From Burkholderia sp. IMCC1007 (GTDB taxonomy: Bacteria > Pseudomonadota > Gammaproteobacteria > Burkholderiales > Burkholderiaceae), in NCBI RefSeq assembly GCF_027257875.1, contig NZ_JAPVQY010000013.1, positions 62,001 to 126,000 on the forward strand: DNA of 64,000 bases. Direction: 5' to 3'. Position 1 is the first letter of the stretch. Every line of letters starts with the position of its first letter. Below are positions 16,138 through 24,578 of this stretch, in pieces. Below the pieces are notes generated by a model. The model was not told the origin of the DNA, ran no database searches, and was given only the letters and a program-made list of their open reading frames with translations. The translations under genes and the position numbers were made by a program.

Positions 16138-16971
16138 GTGAACTTCGACGACTACTGTCAGCAAAAGGCTGCTCCCGCCGGCTCCAGCGTCTACTACGCG
16201 CTGCGCCAGGCACCGCTCGCCGCCGCGCCACGCCTGACGGCCCTGTTCGCGCTGCGCCGCGAACTCGAGGAAACCGTCAAGGAAACCAGCGATCCGACCG
16301 TCGGCCACACGAAGCTCGCGTGGTGGCACAAGGAGCTCGCGGCGCTCGCCGCCGGCGAGCCGACGCATCCGGTCACGAAGGCACTGGCGCAGCATCATCC
16401 GTCGATCGCGACGGAAGCCGACGCGCTGCGCACGCTCGTCAACGGTTACGGGATGGATCTCGAACAGGCGCGCTACCTGGATTTCGCGAATCTGCAGCGC
16501 TACATCGCGCAGGTCGGCAGCACGTTCGCGTCGCTGATCGCCCGCGCGAGCGCGGCGAATCCCGGCGACCCGCAGCCGTGGGCCGCGGACGTCGGCCGCG
16601 CGCTGATGCTCGCGCAGTTCGTGCAGGAACTCGGCAACGACGCGCGTCATGGCCGCATCTATCTGCCGATCGACGAACTGCAGCGCTACAACGTGACCGC
16701 GGCCGATCTGCTGAACCGCCGCTACAGCCCGGCCTTCACCGAGCTGCTGCAGTTCCAGACGGCCCGCGCGCGCGAAGCGCTCGCCGCGGCCGACGCGACG
16801 ATCCCCGCATCCGAACGCCGCGCGCAGCGCACGCTGCGCGCGCAGATCGCGCTGGCCGGCGCGCTTCTCGATGAAATCGAGCGTGACAGCTTCCAGGTGC
16901 TGCACCAGCGCATCGCGCTGACGCCGATCCGCAAGCTGTGGATCGCGTGGCGCGCCGCACGTCGTCGCTGA
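16138..16971 (+). CDS. Squalene/phytoene synthase family protein (HpnD-like)
   Basis: 277 residues from GTG 16138 (MNFDDYCQQKAAPAGSSVYY); the frame is open upstream but the extra 38 residues are Arg/Pro-rich and not conserved. There is no clear Shine-Dalgarno. The second prenyl-diphosphate motif region is present (DVGRALMLAQFVQELGNDAR then HGRIYLP, about 165-190). The first Asp-rich motif is altered to ELEETVKETSD (about 37-47) instead of DDxxD. Family enzymes condense two farnesyl or geranylgeranyl diphosphates; HpnD makes presqualene diphosphate for hopanoids. No hpn genes are adjacent, so the exact role is inferred. Confidence 0.8.
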   Translation: MNFDDYCQQKAAPAGSSVYYALRQAPLAAAPRLTALFALRRELEETVKETSDPTVGHTKLAWWHKELAALAAGEPTHPVTKALAQHHPSIATEADALRTLVNGYGMDLEQARYLDFANLQRYIAQVGSTFASLIARASAANPGDPQPWAADVGRALMLAQFVQELGNDARHGRIYLPIDELQRYNVTAADLLNRRYSPAFTELLQFQTARAREALAAADATIPASERRAQRTLRAQIALAGALLDEIERDSFQVLHQRIALTPIRKLWIAWRAARRR

Positions 16972-17001
16972 TTCGCACGGCGCACCCGCAACGCGCGCTC
17001 A

Positions 17002-18207
17002 TCACGCCTTCAGCAGCGGCAACGTGTCGAAGCGCTGCTGCAGCACGCGCGTCGCATCGAGCCCCCACCACGGCCCGAGCACGGTCGCATAGAGCTGACG
17101 GAAATCGACCGCGACCGGCAGGTTGCCGTTGCCGTCGAGCTGCCCGAGCGCGGGCGGCGCACCATACAGCCCGCCGGCCACGCGGCCGCCCATCACGAAA
17201 TGCGGCGCGGCCGTGCCGTGATCGGTGCCATTGCTCTGGTTCTCGCGCACGCGCCGGCCGAATTCCGCATACGTCATCACGAGCGTCTGGGTCCAGCGCC
17301 CGAGCTCGATCAGCGCGCTGCGCATCGCGCTCATCCCTTCCGCAAACTGCTTGAGCAGCGCCGCCTGCTGGCCCGGCTGGTTCTGGTGCGTATCGAACCC
17401 GTTGAGCGTAAGCCGCAGCACCGCGACGCCATCCTGCGCCCCCGGCCCCGACGCGTCGCAGGCGGCGAGCACCTGCATCGCCGTCTTCACCGACGTGCCG
17501 AACGTCCCCGCGGGAAAAGCCGTCCTGAACGCGCGCATCCCGCCGCGCGGACGCAGCCGGTCGGCCGCCTTCACGATGTCGTTCTCGACGTCGATGATGT
17601 GCGCGAGCGCCGGATTCCGTTCGCGCAGCGACGACGGCTCGGCGAGGCGCGCTGCGCGGATGAACTGCGCGGGATTGACGAGCGCGATCGCCCGCGCGCC
17701 GTTCGCGAGCGGCCCCATCTCGGCGCTGCCGAGCACGACGCCGTCCGCCGCGAAACCGGGCGGCACCGGCGCCTGCGCAAACGTGCGCGTCAGCCACCCT
17801 TCGTGCAGGTACTGATCGGAACGCGACGCGGTATCCCAGATCTCGATCGAGCGGAAATGCGACAGGTTCGGCTGCGGATAACCGACGCCCTGCACGACGG
17901 CGACCTGCCCGTCGCGCCACAGCGGCATCAGCGGCGCAAGCGACGGATGCAGCCCCGTATGCGCATCGAGCTGCAGCACCTGCTCGCGCTTGATGCCGAT
18001 GCTGCGGCGGAACTGGTAGTACAACGGATCGGCATACGGCACCACCGTGTTGAGCCCGTCGTTGCCGCCTTTCAGCTCGACGAGAATCAGCACGTTCGCA
18101 TAGCCCGTCGTACGCGCCGCCGGGGCGGCCAGCGCGGACGGTTGCCACACCGACACGCCCGCCGCAGCGGCGGCGCCCGTCAGCGTCAGAAAGTCACGTC
18201 GATTCAT
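17002..18207 (-). CDS. DUF1501 family protein, Tat-exported
   Basis: 401 residues. The N-terminus MNRRDFLTLTGAAAAAGVSV is a twin-arginine signal (RRDFL), so the protein is probably exported folded to the periplasm. Conserved DUF1501 blocks are ILVELKGGNDGLNTVVPY (about 40-58), SHFRSIEIWDTAS near 120, MTYAEFGRRVREN near 305 and NGTDHGTAAPHFVMGG near 320. The fold is alkaline-phosphatase/sulfatase-like, but no reaction has been assigned. It follows a DUF1800 gene by 67 bases on the same strand; the two families are very often paired. Confidence 0.9.
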   Translation of the reverse strand: MNRRDFLTLTGAAAAAGVSVWQPSALAAPAARTTGYANVLILVELKGGNDGLNTVVPYADPLYYQFRRSIGIKREQVLQLDAHTGLHPSLAPLMPLWRDGQVAVVQGVGYPQPNLSHFRSIEIWDTASRSDQYLHEGWLTRTFAQAPVPPGFAADGVVLGSAEMGPLANGARAIALVNPAQFIRAARLAEPSSLRERNPALAHIIDVENDIVKAADRLRPRGGMRAFRTAFPAGTFGTSVKTAMQVLAACDASGPGAQDGVAVLRLTLNGFDTHQNQPGQQAALLKQFAEGMSAMRSALIELGRWTQTLVMTYAEFGRRVRENQSNGTDHGTAAPHFVMGGRVAGGLYGAPPALGQLDGNGNLPVAVDFRQLYATVLGPWWGLDATRVLQQRFDTLPLLKA

Positions 18208-18274
18208 CGCGCATCCTTCGGTTCGCCGCGCGGCACATTCTCCGCTGCGGCGCTCCTCTCTATCGTCGTTTTCG

Positions 18275-19792
18275 TCATTTCAGTTGATAGGCCGGATCCA
18301 TCAGCAGCGCCTCGAGATACGCGCTGCCGGTCGAGTCCGTATCGATCGCCGCAACGGGCGACACCGGCAGCACCGCATGCTGCAGTTGAAGCTCGGTCGA
18401 CAGTCCGGCCGGCGCCTGCGGTCGCGCGCGATACTGCGCGAGCCAGCGCTCGAGGTCGAACCGCAAGCCACCGCGCATGGGTTTCGCCGGCCCGCCCGGC
18501 ATGCCGGCCGCCGACGCCGTGTTGGCCACCGTCACCGCATGCGCGCGCGCATTCGGCGGCGGCGCCATTGCGTTCGGCGGCGCCATCGCATGCGTCGGCG
18601 CGCGGATGCCGGCGGTCTCGGTCGCACGGAACAACTGCTCGACGAACTGCTTGCGCGCGAGCAGCGTGGTGCTGTTGATCCACATCGCGCCGCCCGGCCA
18701 GCCCTTCACGTTCGGCGGATAGAACAGGTTCTGCCCGAGCGTGCGCACGGTGTTCGCGAGCATCTGCGGATCGCCGTACGCGACGTCGAACAGGCGCACC
18801 GAGCCGACCACGAATTCCGCCGGCGACTTCACGAGCACGCCGCGGTTGCGCGGATCCCAGAACGCATCGGTCGACCATAGCGCGGCGAGCGCCGCACGGA
18901 TGTCGTAACCGCTCGCGCGAAACCGCTCGGCAACGGTGTCGAGCGCGTCGGCATCGGGCGTATCGGAAACGAACTCGCGCCACAGCTTGCCCGCAATGAA
19001 ACGCGCCGTGTCGGGCCGCTTCAGCAGGATGTCGAGAAACCCGTCGCCGTCGAACGCGCCGGTCTCGCCGAGAATCGTCTTGTCGCCCGCATCGTGCCAC
19101 TCGGGGCGCAGCACGAAGCGCAGCGTGTCGGGATCGATGCTCCAGCCGGTCATCGCGCGCGCGGCTTCGGTCACGTCGTGCTGCGTGTAATGCCCTTCGC
19201 CGAGCGTGAACAGCTCCATCACCTCGCGCGCGAAATTCTCGTTCGGACGCCCCTTGCGATTGCTCGCGCCGTCGAGATACTGGAGCATCGCCGGATCCTT
19301 CGCGACCGCATGCAGCAGCGTGCCGAAGTTGCCGAGCGCCTCGCGCCGAAACAGCGCGTTCTGCGCGGCCATCGTCTGCGGATACGGCACCTTGTCCTGC
19401 CCCGACGTGAAATGTCCATGCCAGAACAGCGTCATGCGTTCGGTGAGCGGCGACGGCGTCACGATCATCTCGTTGATCCATGCGGCGCGCAGCGCATCGT
19501 AACGGCGATTGCGTTCGCGCTGCTCGTCGCGGCGCATGTCGGGCGTCAGCGCCTGACGCTGCGCGCGCGTCGGCGGCAGCTCGGCGAGCCAGTCGGGCCA
19601 CGTCGTCACGGGTTCGCGGCGCACGTCGGCCAGCACGTCGGCCACGGCCTGCGCGCGCGTCATGCCGACGATACGCGCGACCTCGGCGGGGGCGGGAGAA
19701 AAGCCGGTACGGCTCAGGAAGAACGACGCATCGTCGGCGTCGAGCGGCGCCTGCATCGCGGGTGATACCGATGCGGCAGCATGCGCTTTCAT
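18275..19792 (-). CDS. DUF1800 family protein
   Basis: 505 residues. Conserved DUF1800 elements: FFLSRTGFSPAPAEVARI near 25-40, MTLFWHGHFTSGQDKV near 120, NENFAREVMELFTLGEGHYT near 185, and NVKGWPGGAMWINSTTLLAR near 365. Function unknown. A Pro/Ala-rich insert (APPNAMAPPPNARAHAV) near 400-420 is unusual. It precedes the Tat-exported DUF1501 protein and probably forms an operon with it. Start at 19792 (MKAHAAASVSPAMQAP); no obvious signal peptide. Confidence 0.9.
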   Translation of the reverse strand: MKAHAAASVSPAMQAPLDADDASFFLSRTGFSPAPAEVARIVGMTRAQAVADVLADVRREPVTTWPDWLAELPPTRAQRQALTPDMRRDEQRERNRRYDALRAAWINEMIVTPSPLTERMTLFWHGHFTSGQDKVPYPQTMAAQNALFRREALGNFGTLLHAVAKDPAMLQYLDGASNRKGRPNENFAREVMELFTLGEGHYTQHDVTEAARAMTGWSIDPDTLRFVLRPEWHDAGDKTILGETGAFDGDGFLDILLKRPDTARFIAGKLWREFVSDTPDADALDTVAERFRASGYDIRAALAALWSTDAFWDPRNRGVLVKSPAEFVVGSVRLFDVAYGDPQMLANTVRTLGQNLFYPPNVKGWPGGAMWINSTTLLARKQFVEQLFRATETAGIRAPTHAMAPPNAMAPPPNARAHAVTVANTASAAGMPGGPAKPMRGGLRFDLERWLAQYRARPQAPAGLSTELQLQHAVLPVSPVAAIDTDSTGSAYLEALLMDPAYQLK

Positions 19793-19910
19793 CGTCTGGA
19801 ACTCCCGAAACGCACCGGCGGTGCGGATGCCGGTTCAACGGCGGGACGCGGGCGAACGTTGACGGAAAAATTGCTACGGAATCTTTCGTGCGGCGGGACG
19901 GACGCGCGGC

Positions 19911-20189
19911 TCAGCGCTTGTACAGCTCGCGCACGGCGTCCTCGATGTGCTGACGCAGCAGGTGGCGCTCTTCGGGCGTCATGTGCCCGTCGCGGCGGCG
20001 CTGTTCGAGATCGGGAGGCACGGCGGAACGGACCGCCGTGTCGGCGGTGCGGTCGGACTGCGACGCTTTGCCGCGCTGCATCTTGCGCGACGACGCGCCC
20101 TGCTCGGCGCGCTGCGCATACGCGAGGTTCGACGCATATGGACTGGCAAGTGCGATCGTCAGCATCAGTGCAATCCGTGCAGATCGCAT
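19911..20189 (-). CDS. Small secreted protein of unknown function
   Basis: 92 residues from ATG 20189 (MRSARIALMLTIALASPYAS), a good Sec signal peptide with cleavage near AYA-Q. The mature part is basic, with SSRKMQRGKASQSDRTADT, and ends in an acidic/basic helix (MTPEERHLLRQHIEDAVREL) similar to the ends of proteins carrying the conserved PLS-type motif, but I cannot name a family. An upstream extension to 20285 is not supported. Lone minus-strand gene before ompR. Confidence 0.65.
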   Translation of the reverse strand: MRSARIALMLTIALASPYASNLAYAQRAEQGASSRKMQRGKASQSDRTADTAVRSAVPPDLEQRRRDGHMTPEERHLLRQHIEDAVRELYKR

Positions 20190-20387
20190 GACCGTCCTCG
20201 CTTCTCTGGTCGATTTGTTCCCTTCGTCACGCGGCAACCGGTTACCTCTGGTACTTGAAAAACCCTGCGGAATTCGGGTGTGCAAAGATGAAAGATGGAG
20301 TGCAGGGGAGTATCTACTGAATTTCGGCTTCGAGTAAAGGAATCTCTATAGGCTGCCTTTACTCTCTGCGACACTACGGGTAAATTT

Positions 20388-20403
20388 TGTAACTGACTGT
20401 AAC
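20388..20403 (+). promoter_or_regulatory. Possible OmpR-type tandem site upstream of ompR
   Basis: TGTAAC-TGAC-TGTAAC, two direct repeats with a 10-base period, located 54-69 bases before the ompR start codon. OmpR-family regulators bind tandem half-sites spaced one helical turn apart, so autoregulation is plausible. The surrounding 267-bp gap has no other feature I can support. Confidence 0.35.
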
Positions 20404-20456
20404 GCCGCAAAATAGGCGACCGTGCTTGATTTCCCATTCGCGATAAGATGCCGTTC

Positions 20457-21182
20457 ATGGAAACGAAAAACCCCTCCAAGATTCTCGTCGTCGACGACGA
20501 CCCGCGCCTGCGCGATCTGCTGCGCCGCTATCTGGGCGAGCAGGGTTTCAACGTCTACGTCGCGGAGAACGCGACCGCGATGAACAAGCTCTGGGTGCGC
20601 GAGCGCTTCGACCTGCTGGTGCTCGACCTGATGCTGCCGGGCGAAGACGGCCTGTCGATCTGCCGCCGCCTGCGCGGCAGCAACGACCGCACGCCGATCA
20701 TCATGCTGACCGCGAAGGGCGAGGACGTCGATCGCATCGTCGGCCTCGAGATGGGCGCCGACGACTACCTGCCGAAGCCGTTCAACCCGCGCGAACTCGT
20801 CGCGCGCATTCACGCGGTGCTGCGCCGCCAGGCGCCGGCCGAACTGCCGGGCGCACCGTCCGAAACCACCGAGGTGTTCGAGTTCGGCGAGTTCTCGCTG
20901 AATCTCGCGACGCGCACGCTGACGAAGTCGGGCCAGGAAATTCCGCTGACGACCGGCGAATTCTCGGTGCTGAAGGTGTTCGCGCGTCATCCGCGCCAGC
21001 CGCTGTCGCGTGAAAAGCTGATGGAGCTCGCGCGCGGTCGCGAATACGAAGTGTTCGACCGCAGCCTCGACGTGCAGATCTCGCGTCTGCGCAAGCTGAT
21101 CGAACCGGATCCGGGCAGCCCGCGCTTCATCCAGACCGTCTGGGGCCTCGGCTACGTGTTCATTCCGGACGGCGCCGCCTGA
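20457..21182 (+). CDS. ompR: OmpR-family response regulator
   Basis: 241 residues from ATG 20457 (METKNPSKILVVDDDPRLRD); an ATG three codons earlier is the alternative. Receiver domain 1-125 with acidic pocket DDD13-15, phospho-acceptor Asp57 (VLDLMLPGEDG) and the switch region MLTAKGED...KPFNPREL. Winged-helix DNA-binding domain about 145-238 (SLNLATRTLTKSGQEIPLTT, SRLRKLIEPD, VWGLGYVFIP). It controls envelope and osmotic genes after phosphorylation by the kinase encoded 40 bases downstream. Confidence 0.93.
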   Translation: METKNPSKILVVDDDPRLRDLLRRYLGEQGFNVYVAENATAMNKLWVRERFDLLVLDLMLPGEDGLSICRRLRGSNDRTPIIMLTAKGEDVDRIVGLEMGADDYLPKPFNPRELVARIHAVLRRQAPAELPGAPSETTEVFEFGEFSLNLATRTLTKSGQEIPLTTGEFSVLKVFARHPRQPLSREKLMELARGREYEVFDRSLDVQISRLRKLIEPDPGSPRFIQTVWGLGYVFIPDGAA

Positions 21183-21222
21183 TCTTTTTCCTTCCCGGTT
21201 TCGCCTGTCCTCGGCCCGTCCC

Positions 21223-22584
21223 ATGCGTATCGACCGGCGCCTTTTGCAGCTCGCGTTCGGCGGGCTGTTCTGGCGCACCTTCCTGCTGATCGCGCTGCTG
21301 ATCTCGGTCAGTCTCGCCGCGTGGTTCCAGAGCTTTCGCGTGATCGAACGCGAGCCGCGCGCACAGCGCGTCGCGCTCCAGCTCGTCGCGGTCGTGAAGC
21401 TCACGCGCACCGCCCTGCTCTATTCCGATCCCGACTTGCGGCGCGCGCTGCTGCAGGATCTCGAGAGCAACGAGGGCGTGCGTGTGTACCCGCGCGAAAA
21501 GACCGACAAGTTCAAGCTGCAGCCCGACGAATCGCTGAATCGTCTGATCGAACACGACATCCGCAGCCGCCTCGGCGACGATACCGTGATCGCGCAGTCG
21601 GTCAACGACATACCCGGCGTGTGGATCAGCTTCAAGATCGACGACGACGACTACTGGGTCGCGCTCGACCGCGACCAGCTCGACAACGTCACGGGCCTGC
21701 AGTGGGCCGGCTGGGGGCTGTTCGCGCTCGCGCTGTCGCTGTTCGGCTCCGCGTTCATCACGAGCCTCGTGAACCGGCCGTTCTCGCGGCTCGCGCTGGC
21801 CGCGCGCCAGGTCGGTTCGGGCCAGGCGCCCGAGCCGCTGCCCGAGCGCGGGATGGGTGTCGCGGCCGACACCAACCGCAGTTTCAACCAGATGGTGCGC
21901 GACCTCGAACAGCTCGAGGCCGATCGCGCACTGATGCTCGCGGGCATCTCGCATGACCTGCGCACGCCGCTCGCGCGGCTGCGGCTCGAAACCGAGATGA
22001 GCCCGTCCGACCAGGCGACCAAGGACGCGATGGTCGACGACATCGAGCAGATGGACCGCATCATCGCCGCGTTCATCGACTACGCACGCCCGACGCAGCG
22101 CAAGCCGGAGCCGGTCGACCTGTCGTCGATCGCGCAGGAGGTCGCCGCGCGCGTATCGGGCGAGGACGGCGTCGAAATCCGTACGCGGCTCGCGCCGACC
22201 GCGGTGATCGAGGCCGACGAGACGGACATGCGCCGCGTGATCGGCAACCTCGTCGAGAACGCGCGCAAGTACGGCCAAAGCCGCGAAGACGGCGTGTCGC
22301 GCATCACGCTCGAAACACGCGTGACGCACGCGCGCGTCGAGCTGGCGGTGAGCGACGAGGGCCCCGGCATCCCCGAGGACCAGTTGCCGCTCGTGATGCG
22401 GCCGTTCTACCGCGTCGACACGGCGCGCACCAAGGCGGACGGCACGGGGCTCGGCATGGCGATCGTGCTGCGCCTCGTCGGCCGCTATCGCGGCGCGCTG
22501 CGCCTGCGCAACCGCAGCCCCGAAGCGGGCCTCGAAGTCACCCTCGAATTCCCCGGCGCCGGCAAGGTGCGTGCGACCGCGTGA
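21223..22584 (+). CDS. envZ: EnvZ-like sensor histidine kinase
   Basis: 453 residues. Transmembrane helices at about 15-38 and 160-182 flank a periplasmic sensor domain of about 120 residues. HAMP linker at about 183-235. H-box GISHDLRTPLARLRL with phospho-accepting His244; N-box VENARKYG, G1 DEGPGIP and G2 GTGLGMAIV form the ATP site. Autophosphorylates and transfers phosphate to the adjacent OmpR, and probably also dephosphorylates it. Start at 21223 (MRIDRRLLQLAFGG). Two-gene operon with ompR. Confidence 0.93.
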   Translation: MRIDRRLLQLAFGGLFWRTFLLIALLISVSLAAWFQSFRVIEREPRAQRVALQLVAVVKLTRTALLYSDPDLRRALLQDLESNEGVRVYPREKTDKFKLQPDESLNRLIEHDIRSRLGDDTVIAQSVNDIPGVWISFKIDDDDYWVALDRDQLDNVTGLQWAGWGLFALALSLFGSAFITSLVNRPFSRLALAARQVGSGQAPEPLPERGMGVAADTNRSFNQMVRDLEQLEADRALMLAGISHDLRTPLARLRLETEMSPSDQATKDAMVDDIEQMDRIIAAFIDYARPTQRKPEPVDLSSIAQEVAARVSGEDGVEIRTRLAPTAVIEADETDMRRVIGNLVENARKYGQSREDGVSRITLETRVTHARVELAVSDEGPGIPEDQLPLVMRPFYRVDTARTKADGTGLGMAIVLRLVGRYRGALRLRNRSPEAGLEVTLEFPGAGKVRATA

Positions 22585-22644
22585 CGCGTTCGCGCACGCT
22601 TCTTGCGCGCGACACTATCGCCACGGTTGAAAAAAGCTATGGAG

Positions 22645-22691
22645 ATAGTTAGTTAAAATCTATTGAAGCGCTCTGCTAATAGTGTTATAGT
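22645..22691 (+). promoter_or_regulatory. Sigma-70 promoter of ahpC with LysR/OxyR-like box
   Basis: TTGAAG (22663-22668), 17-base spacer, TATAGT (22686-22691): a near-consensus promoter 83 bases before ahpC. Overlapping the -35 is ATAG-N11-CTAT (22645-22663), an inverted repeat with the T-N11-A geometry of LysR-type regulators. OxyR is the known activator of ahpC in related bacteria and binds ATAG/CTAT half-sites, but here the spacing is not the canonical ATAG-N7-CTAT. Confidence 0.6.
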
Positions 22692-22773
22692 TTTCCGCAT
22701 GCTGTCACATCAACGTTGCAGCACCGAGGTAGCTTGACTCAGTCTTCTTCCCAACTCATACAGGAGTATCCGC

Positions 22774-23322
22774 ATGAAAACCGTGGGCGATAAACTCGAA
22801 GCATTCACCGTCGTAGCCGCGAAGCCGGGCTTCAACAATCACGAGGAAAACGGCCAGTCGGCGTTCGAGACCGTCACCGAAGCGTCGTTCCCGGGCAAGT
22901 GGAAGATCATCTACTTCTATCCGAAGGATTTCACGTTCGTGTGCCCGACGGAAATCGTCGAATTCGCAAAGCTCACGAAGCAGTTCGAAGAGCGCGACGC
23001 CGTCCTGCTCGGCGGCAGCTCGGACAACGAATTCGTGAAGCTCGCATGGCGCCGTGAACACAAGGACCTCGACAAGCTGAACCACTACTCGTTCGGCGAC
23101 GTCAAGGGCGAGTTGATCGACCAGCTCGGCGTGCGCGACAAGGAAGCCGGCGTTGCGCTGCGTGCGACGTTCATCGTCGACCCGGACAACACGATCCAGC
23201 ACGTTTCGGTGAACAACCTGAACGTCGGCCGCAGCCCGGAAGAAGTCCTGCGTATTCTGGACGGCCTGCAAACGGACGAACTCTGCCCGTGCAACCGCGC
23301 AGTCGGCGGCGCAACGCTGTAA
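22774..23322 (+). CDS. ahpC: Alkyl hydroperoxide reductase AhpC (2-Cys peroxiredoxin)
   Basis: 182 residues. Reduces hydrogen peroxide, organic hydroperoxides and peroxynitrite. Peroxidatic Cys57 in DFTFVCPTE, resolving Cys at 171 or 173 in ELCPCNR near the C-terminus. GGSSDNEFVKLAW and ATFIVDP are conserved. Its reductant is presumably AhpD, encoded next, as in the mycobacterial AhpC/AhpD pair. It has its own promoter and terminator, so it can be expressed above ahpD. Confidence 0.95.
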   Translation: MKTVGDKLEAFTVVAAKPGFNNHEENGQSAFETVTEASFPGKWKIIYFYPKDFTFVCPTEIVEFAKLTKQFEERDAVLLGGSSDNEFVKLAWRREHKDLDKLNHYSFGDVKGELIDQLGVRDKEAGVALRATFIVDPDNTIQHVSVNNLNVGRSPEEVLRILDGLQTDELCPCNRAVGGATL

Positions 23323-23338
23323 GCGTAGCAATGCACGA

Positions 23339-23373
23339 AGCCCGCGGCGCACGTCCTGCCTGCGGGCTTTTTT
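23339..23373 (+). terminator. Terminator between ahpC and ahpD
   Basis: Stem AGCCCGC / GCGGGCT with a 16-base loop and TTTTTT. Partial read-through would allow a lower level of ahpD, since ahpD follows by 26 bases with no separate promoter visible. Confidence 0.8.
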
Positions 23374-23398
23374 AACGGCCAACCCATAGGAGATATCA

Positions 23399-23926
23399 AT
23401 GGAATTCATCGACTCGATTAAGGCACGTATCCCCGACTACGCGAAGGACATTCGCCTGAACCTCGACGGCACGATCTCGCGTTCGTCGCTCGAGGGCAAC
23501 GATGCGGTCGGCGTCGCGCTGGCGGCGGCGGTCGCGGCGAAGAGCACCGTGCTCGTGAAGACGATCCGCGAAGCCGGCGTGCTGTCGCCCGAAGAGACGA
23601 ATGCCGTGCTGACGGCAGCCGCGCTGATGGGGATGAACAACACCTGGTATCCGTATGTCGAGATGGCCGACGACGCCGACCTGAAGACGCAGCGCGCCGA
23701 GCTGCGGATGGGTGCCTATGCGTCGCACGGCGGCGTCGACAAGCGCCGGTTCGAGATGTACGCGCTCGCCGCGTCGATCGTCGGCAAGTGCCACTTCTGC
23801 GTGAAGTCGCACTACGCGCTGCTGAAGAACGAGCAAGGGATGACGACGACGCAGCTGCGTGACGTCGGCCGCATCGCGTCGGTGATCAACGCCGCCGCGC
23901 AGGTGATCGCCGCCGAAGGCGAGTAA
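23399..23926 (+). CDS. ahpD: Alkyl hydroperoxidase AhpD
   Basis: 175 residues, carboxymuconolactone-decarboxylase-like all-helical fold. The redox-active CxxC is at Cys131/Cys134 in GKCHFCVKSHY with His138 as proton relay. AhpD recycles oxidised AhpC through lipoylated proteins and has weak peroxidase activity itself. Start at 23399 (MEFIDSIKARIPDYAKD), preceded by AGGAGAT. Confidence 0.95.
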   Translation: MEFIDSIKARIPDYAKDIRLNLDGTISRSSLEGNDAVGVALAAAVAAKSTVLVKTIREAGVLSPEETNAVLTAAALMGMNNTWYPYVEMADDADLKTQRAELRMGAYASHGGVDKRRFEMYALAASIVGKCHFCVKSHYALLKNEQGMTTTQLRDVGRIASVINAAAQVIAAEGE

Positions 23927-23994
23927 CCGGCAGCCCGCCGCGCGGCCGCATGGCGCGGCCCGTCGGTGCTGCGCCGTGTCGGCTGCGTCAAACG

Positions 23995-24024
23995 AAAATG
24001 CCACGCAAGCGCGTGGCATTTTTC
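23995..24024. terminator. Bidirectional terminator between ahpD and ispF
   Basis: Perfect stem AATGCCACGC / GCGTGGCATT with loop AAGC, AAAA on the left and TTTTT on the right, so it works for ahpD (plus) and ispF (minus). Confidence 0.85.
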
Positions 24025-24064
24025 ATTGCAGCGGCGCGAGCGGCGCGCCGCTTCGCGACACTCG

Positions 24065-24550
24065 TCAGGCGCCCTGCTTCACCAGCAATGCGGCGGCCTG
24101 CGCCTCGATACCTTCGCCGCGGCCGAGATAGCCGAGCTTCTCGTTGGTCTTCGCCTTCACGTTCACGCGCTCGAGCGGCAACCCGAGATCGGCTGCGATG
24201 TTGGCGCGCATCCCGTCGATATGCGGCGCGAGCTTCGGCGCCTGGGCGATCACGGTGCTGTCGACGTTCTGGATCGTGAAGCCGGCCGCCTTCACGCGCG
24301 CGACGCATTCGCGCAGCAGCGCGCGGCTGTCCGCGCCCTTGAACGCCGCATCGGTGTCGGAGAAATGACGCCCGATGTCGCCCAGCGCCGCCGCGCCGAA
24401 CAGCGCGTCGGTGATCGCGTGCAGCAGCACGTCGGCGTCCGAGTGGCCGAGCAGGCCGCGCTCGTACGGAATCGTCACGCCGCCGATGATGAGGGGGCGC
24501 CCCGACACGAGCTGATGCACGTCGTAGCCTTGTCCGATTCTGAAGTCCAT
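24065..24550 (-). CDS. ispF: 2-C-methyl-D-erythritol 2,4-cyclodiphosphate synthase
   Basis: 161 residues. Fifth step of the MEP isoprenoid pathway: makes MEcPP from CDP-ME 2-phosphate, releasing CMP. Divalent-metal ligands Asp10, His12 (GYDVH) and His44 ([11 protein letters not shown]) are present, with [19 protein letters not shown] near the C-terminus. Start ATG 24550 ([12 protein letters not shown]). It lies 28 bases after ispD, so the two form an operon. Confidence 0.96.
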   Translation of the reverse strand: MDFRIGQGYDVHQLVSGRPLIIGGVTIPYERGLLGHSDADVLLHAITDALFGAAALGDIGRHFSDTDAAFKGADSRALLRECVARVKAAGFTIQNVDSTVIAQAPKLAPHIDGMRANIAADLGLPLERVNVKAKTNEKLGYLGRGEGIEAQAAALLVKQGA

Positions 24551-24578
24551 GCGTATTCCGGTTGAGATGAGGTGAAAG

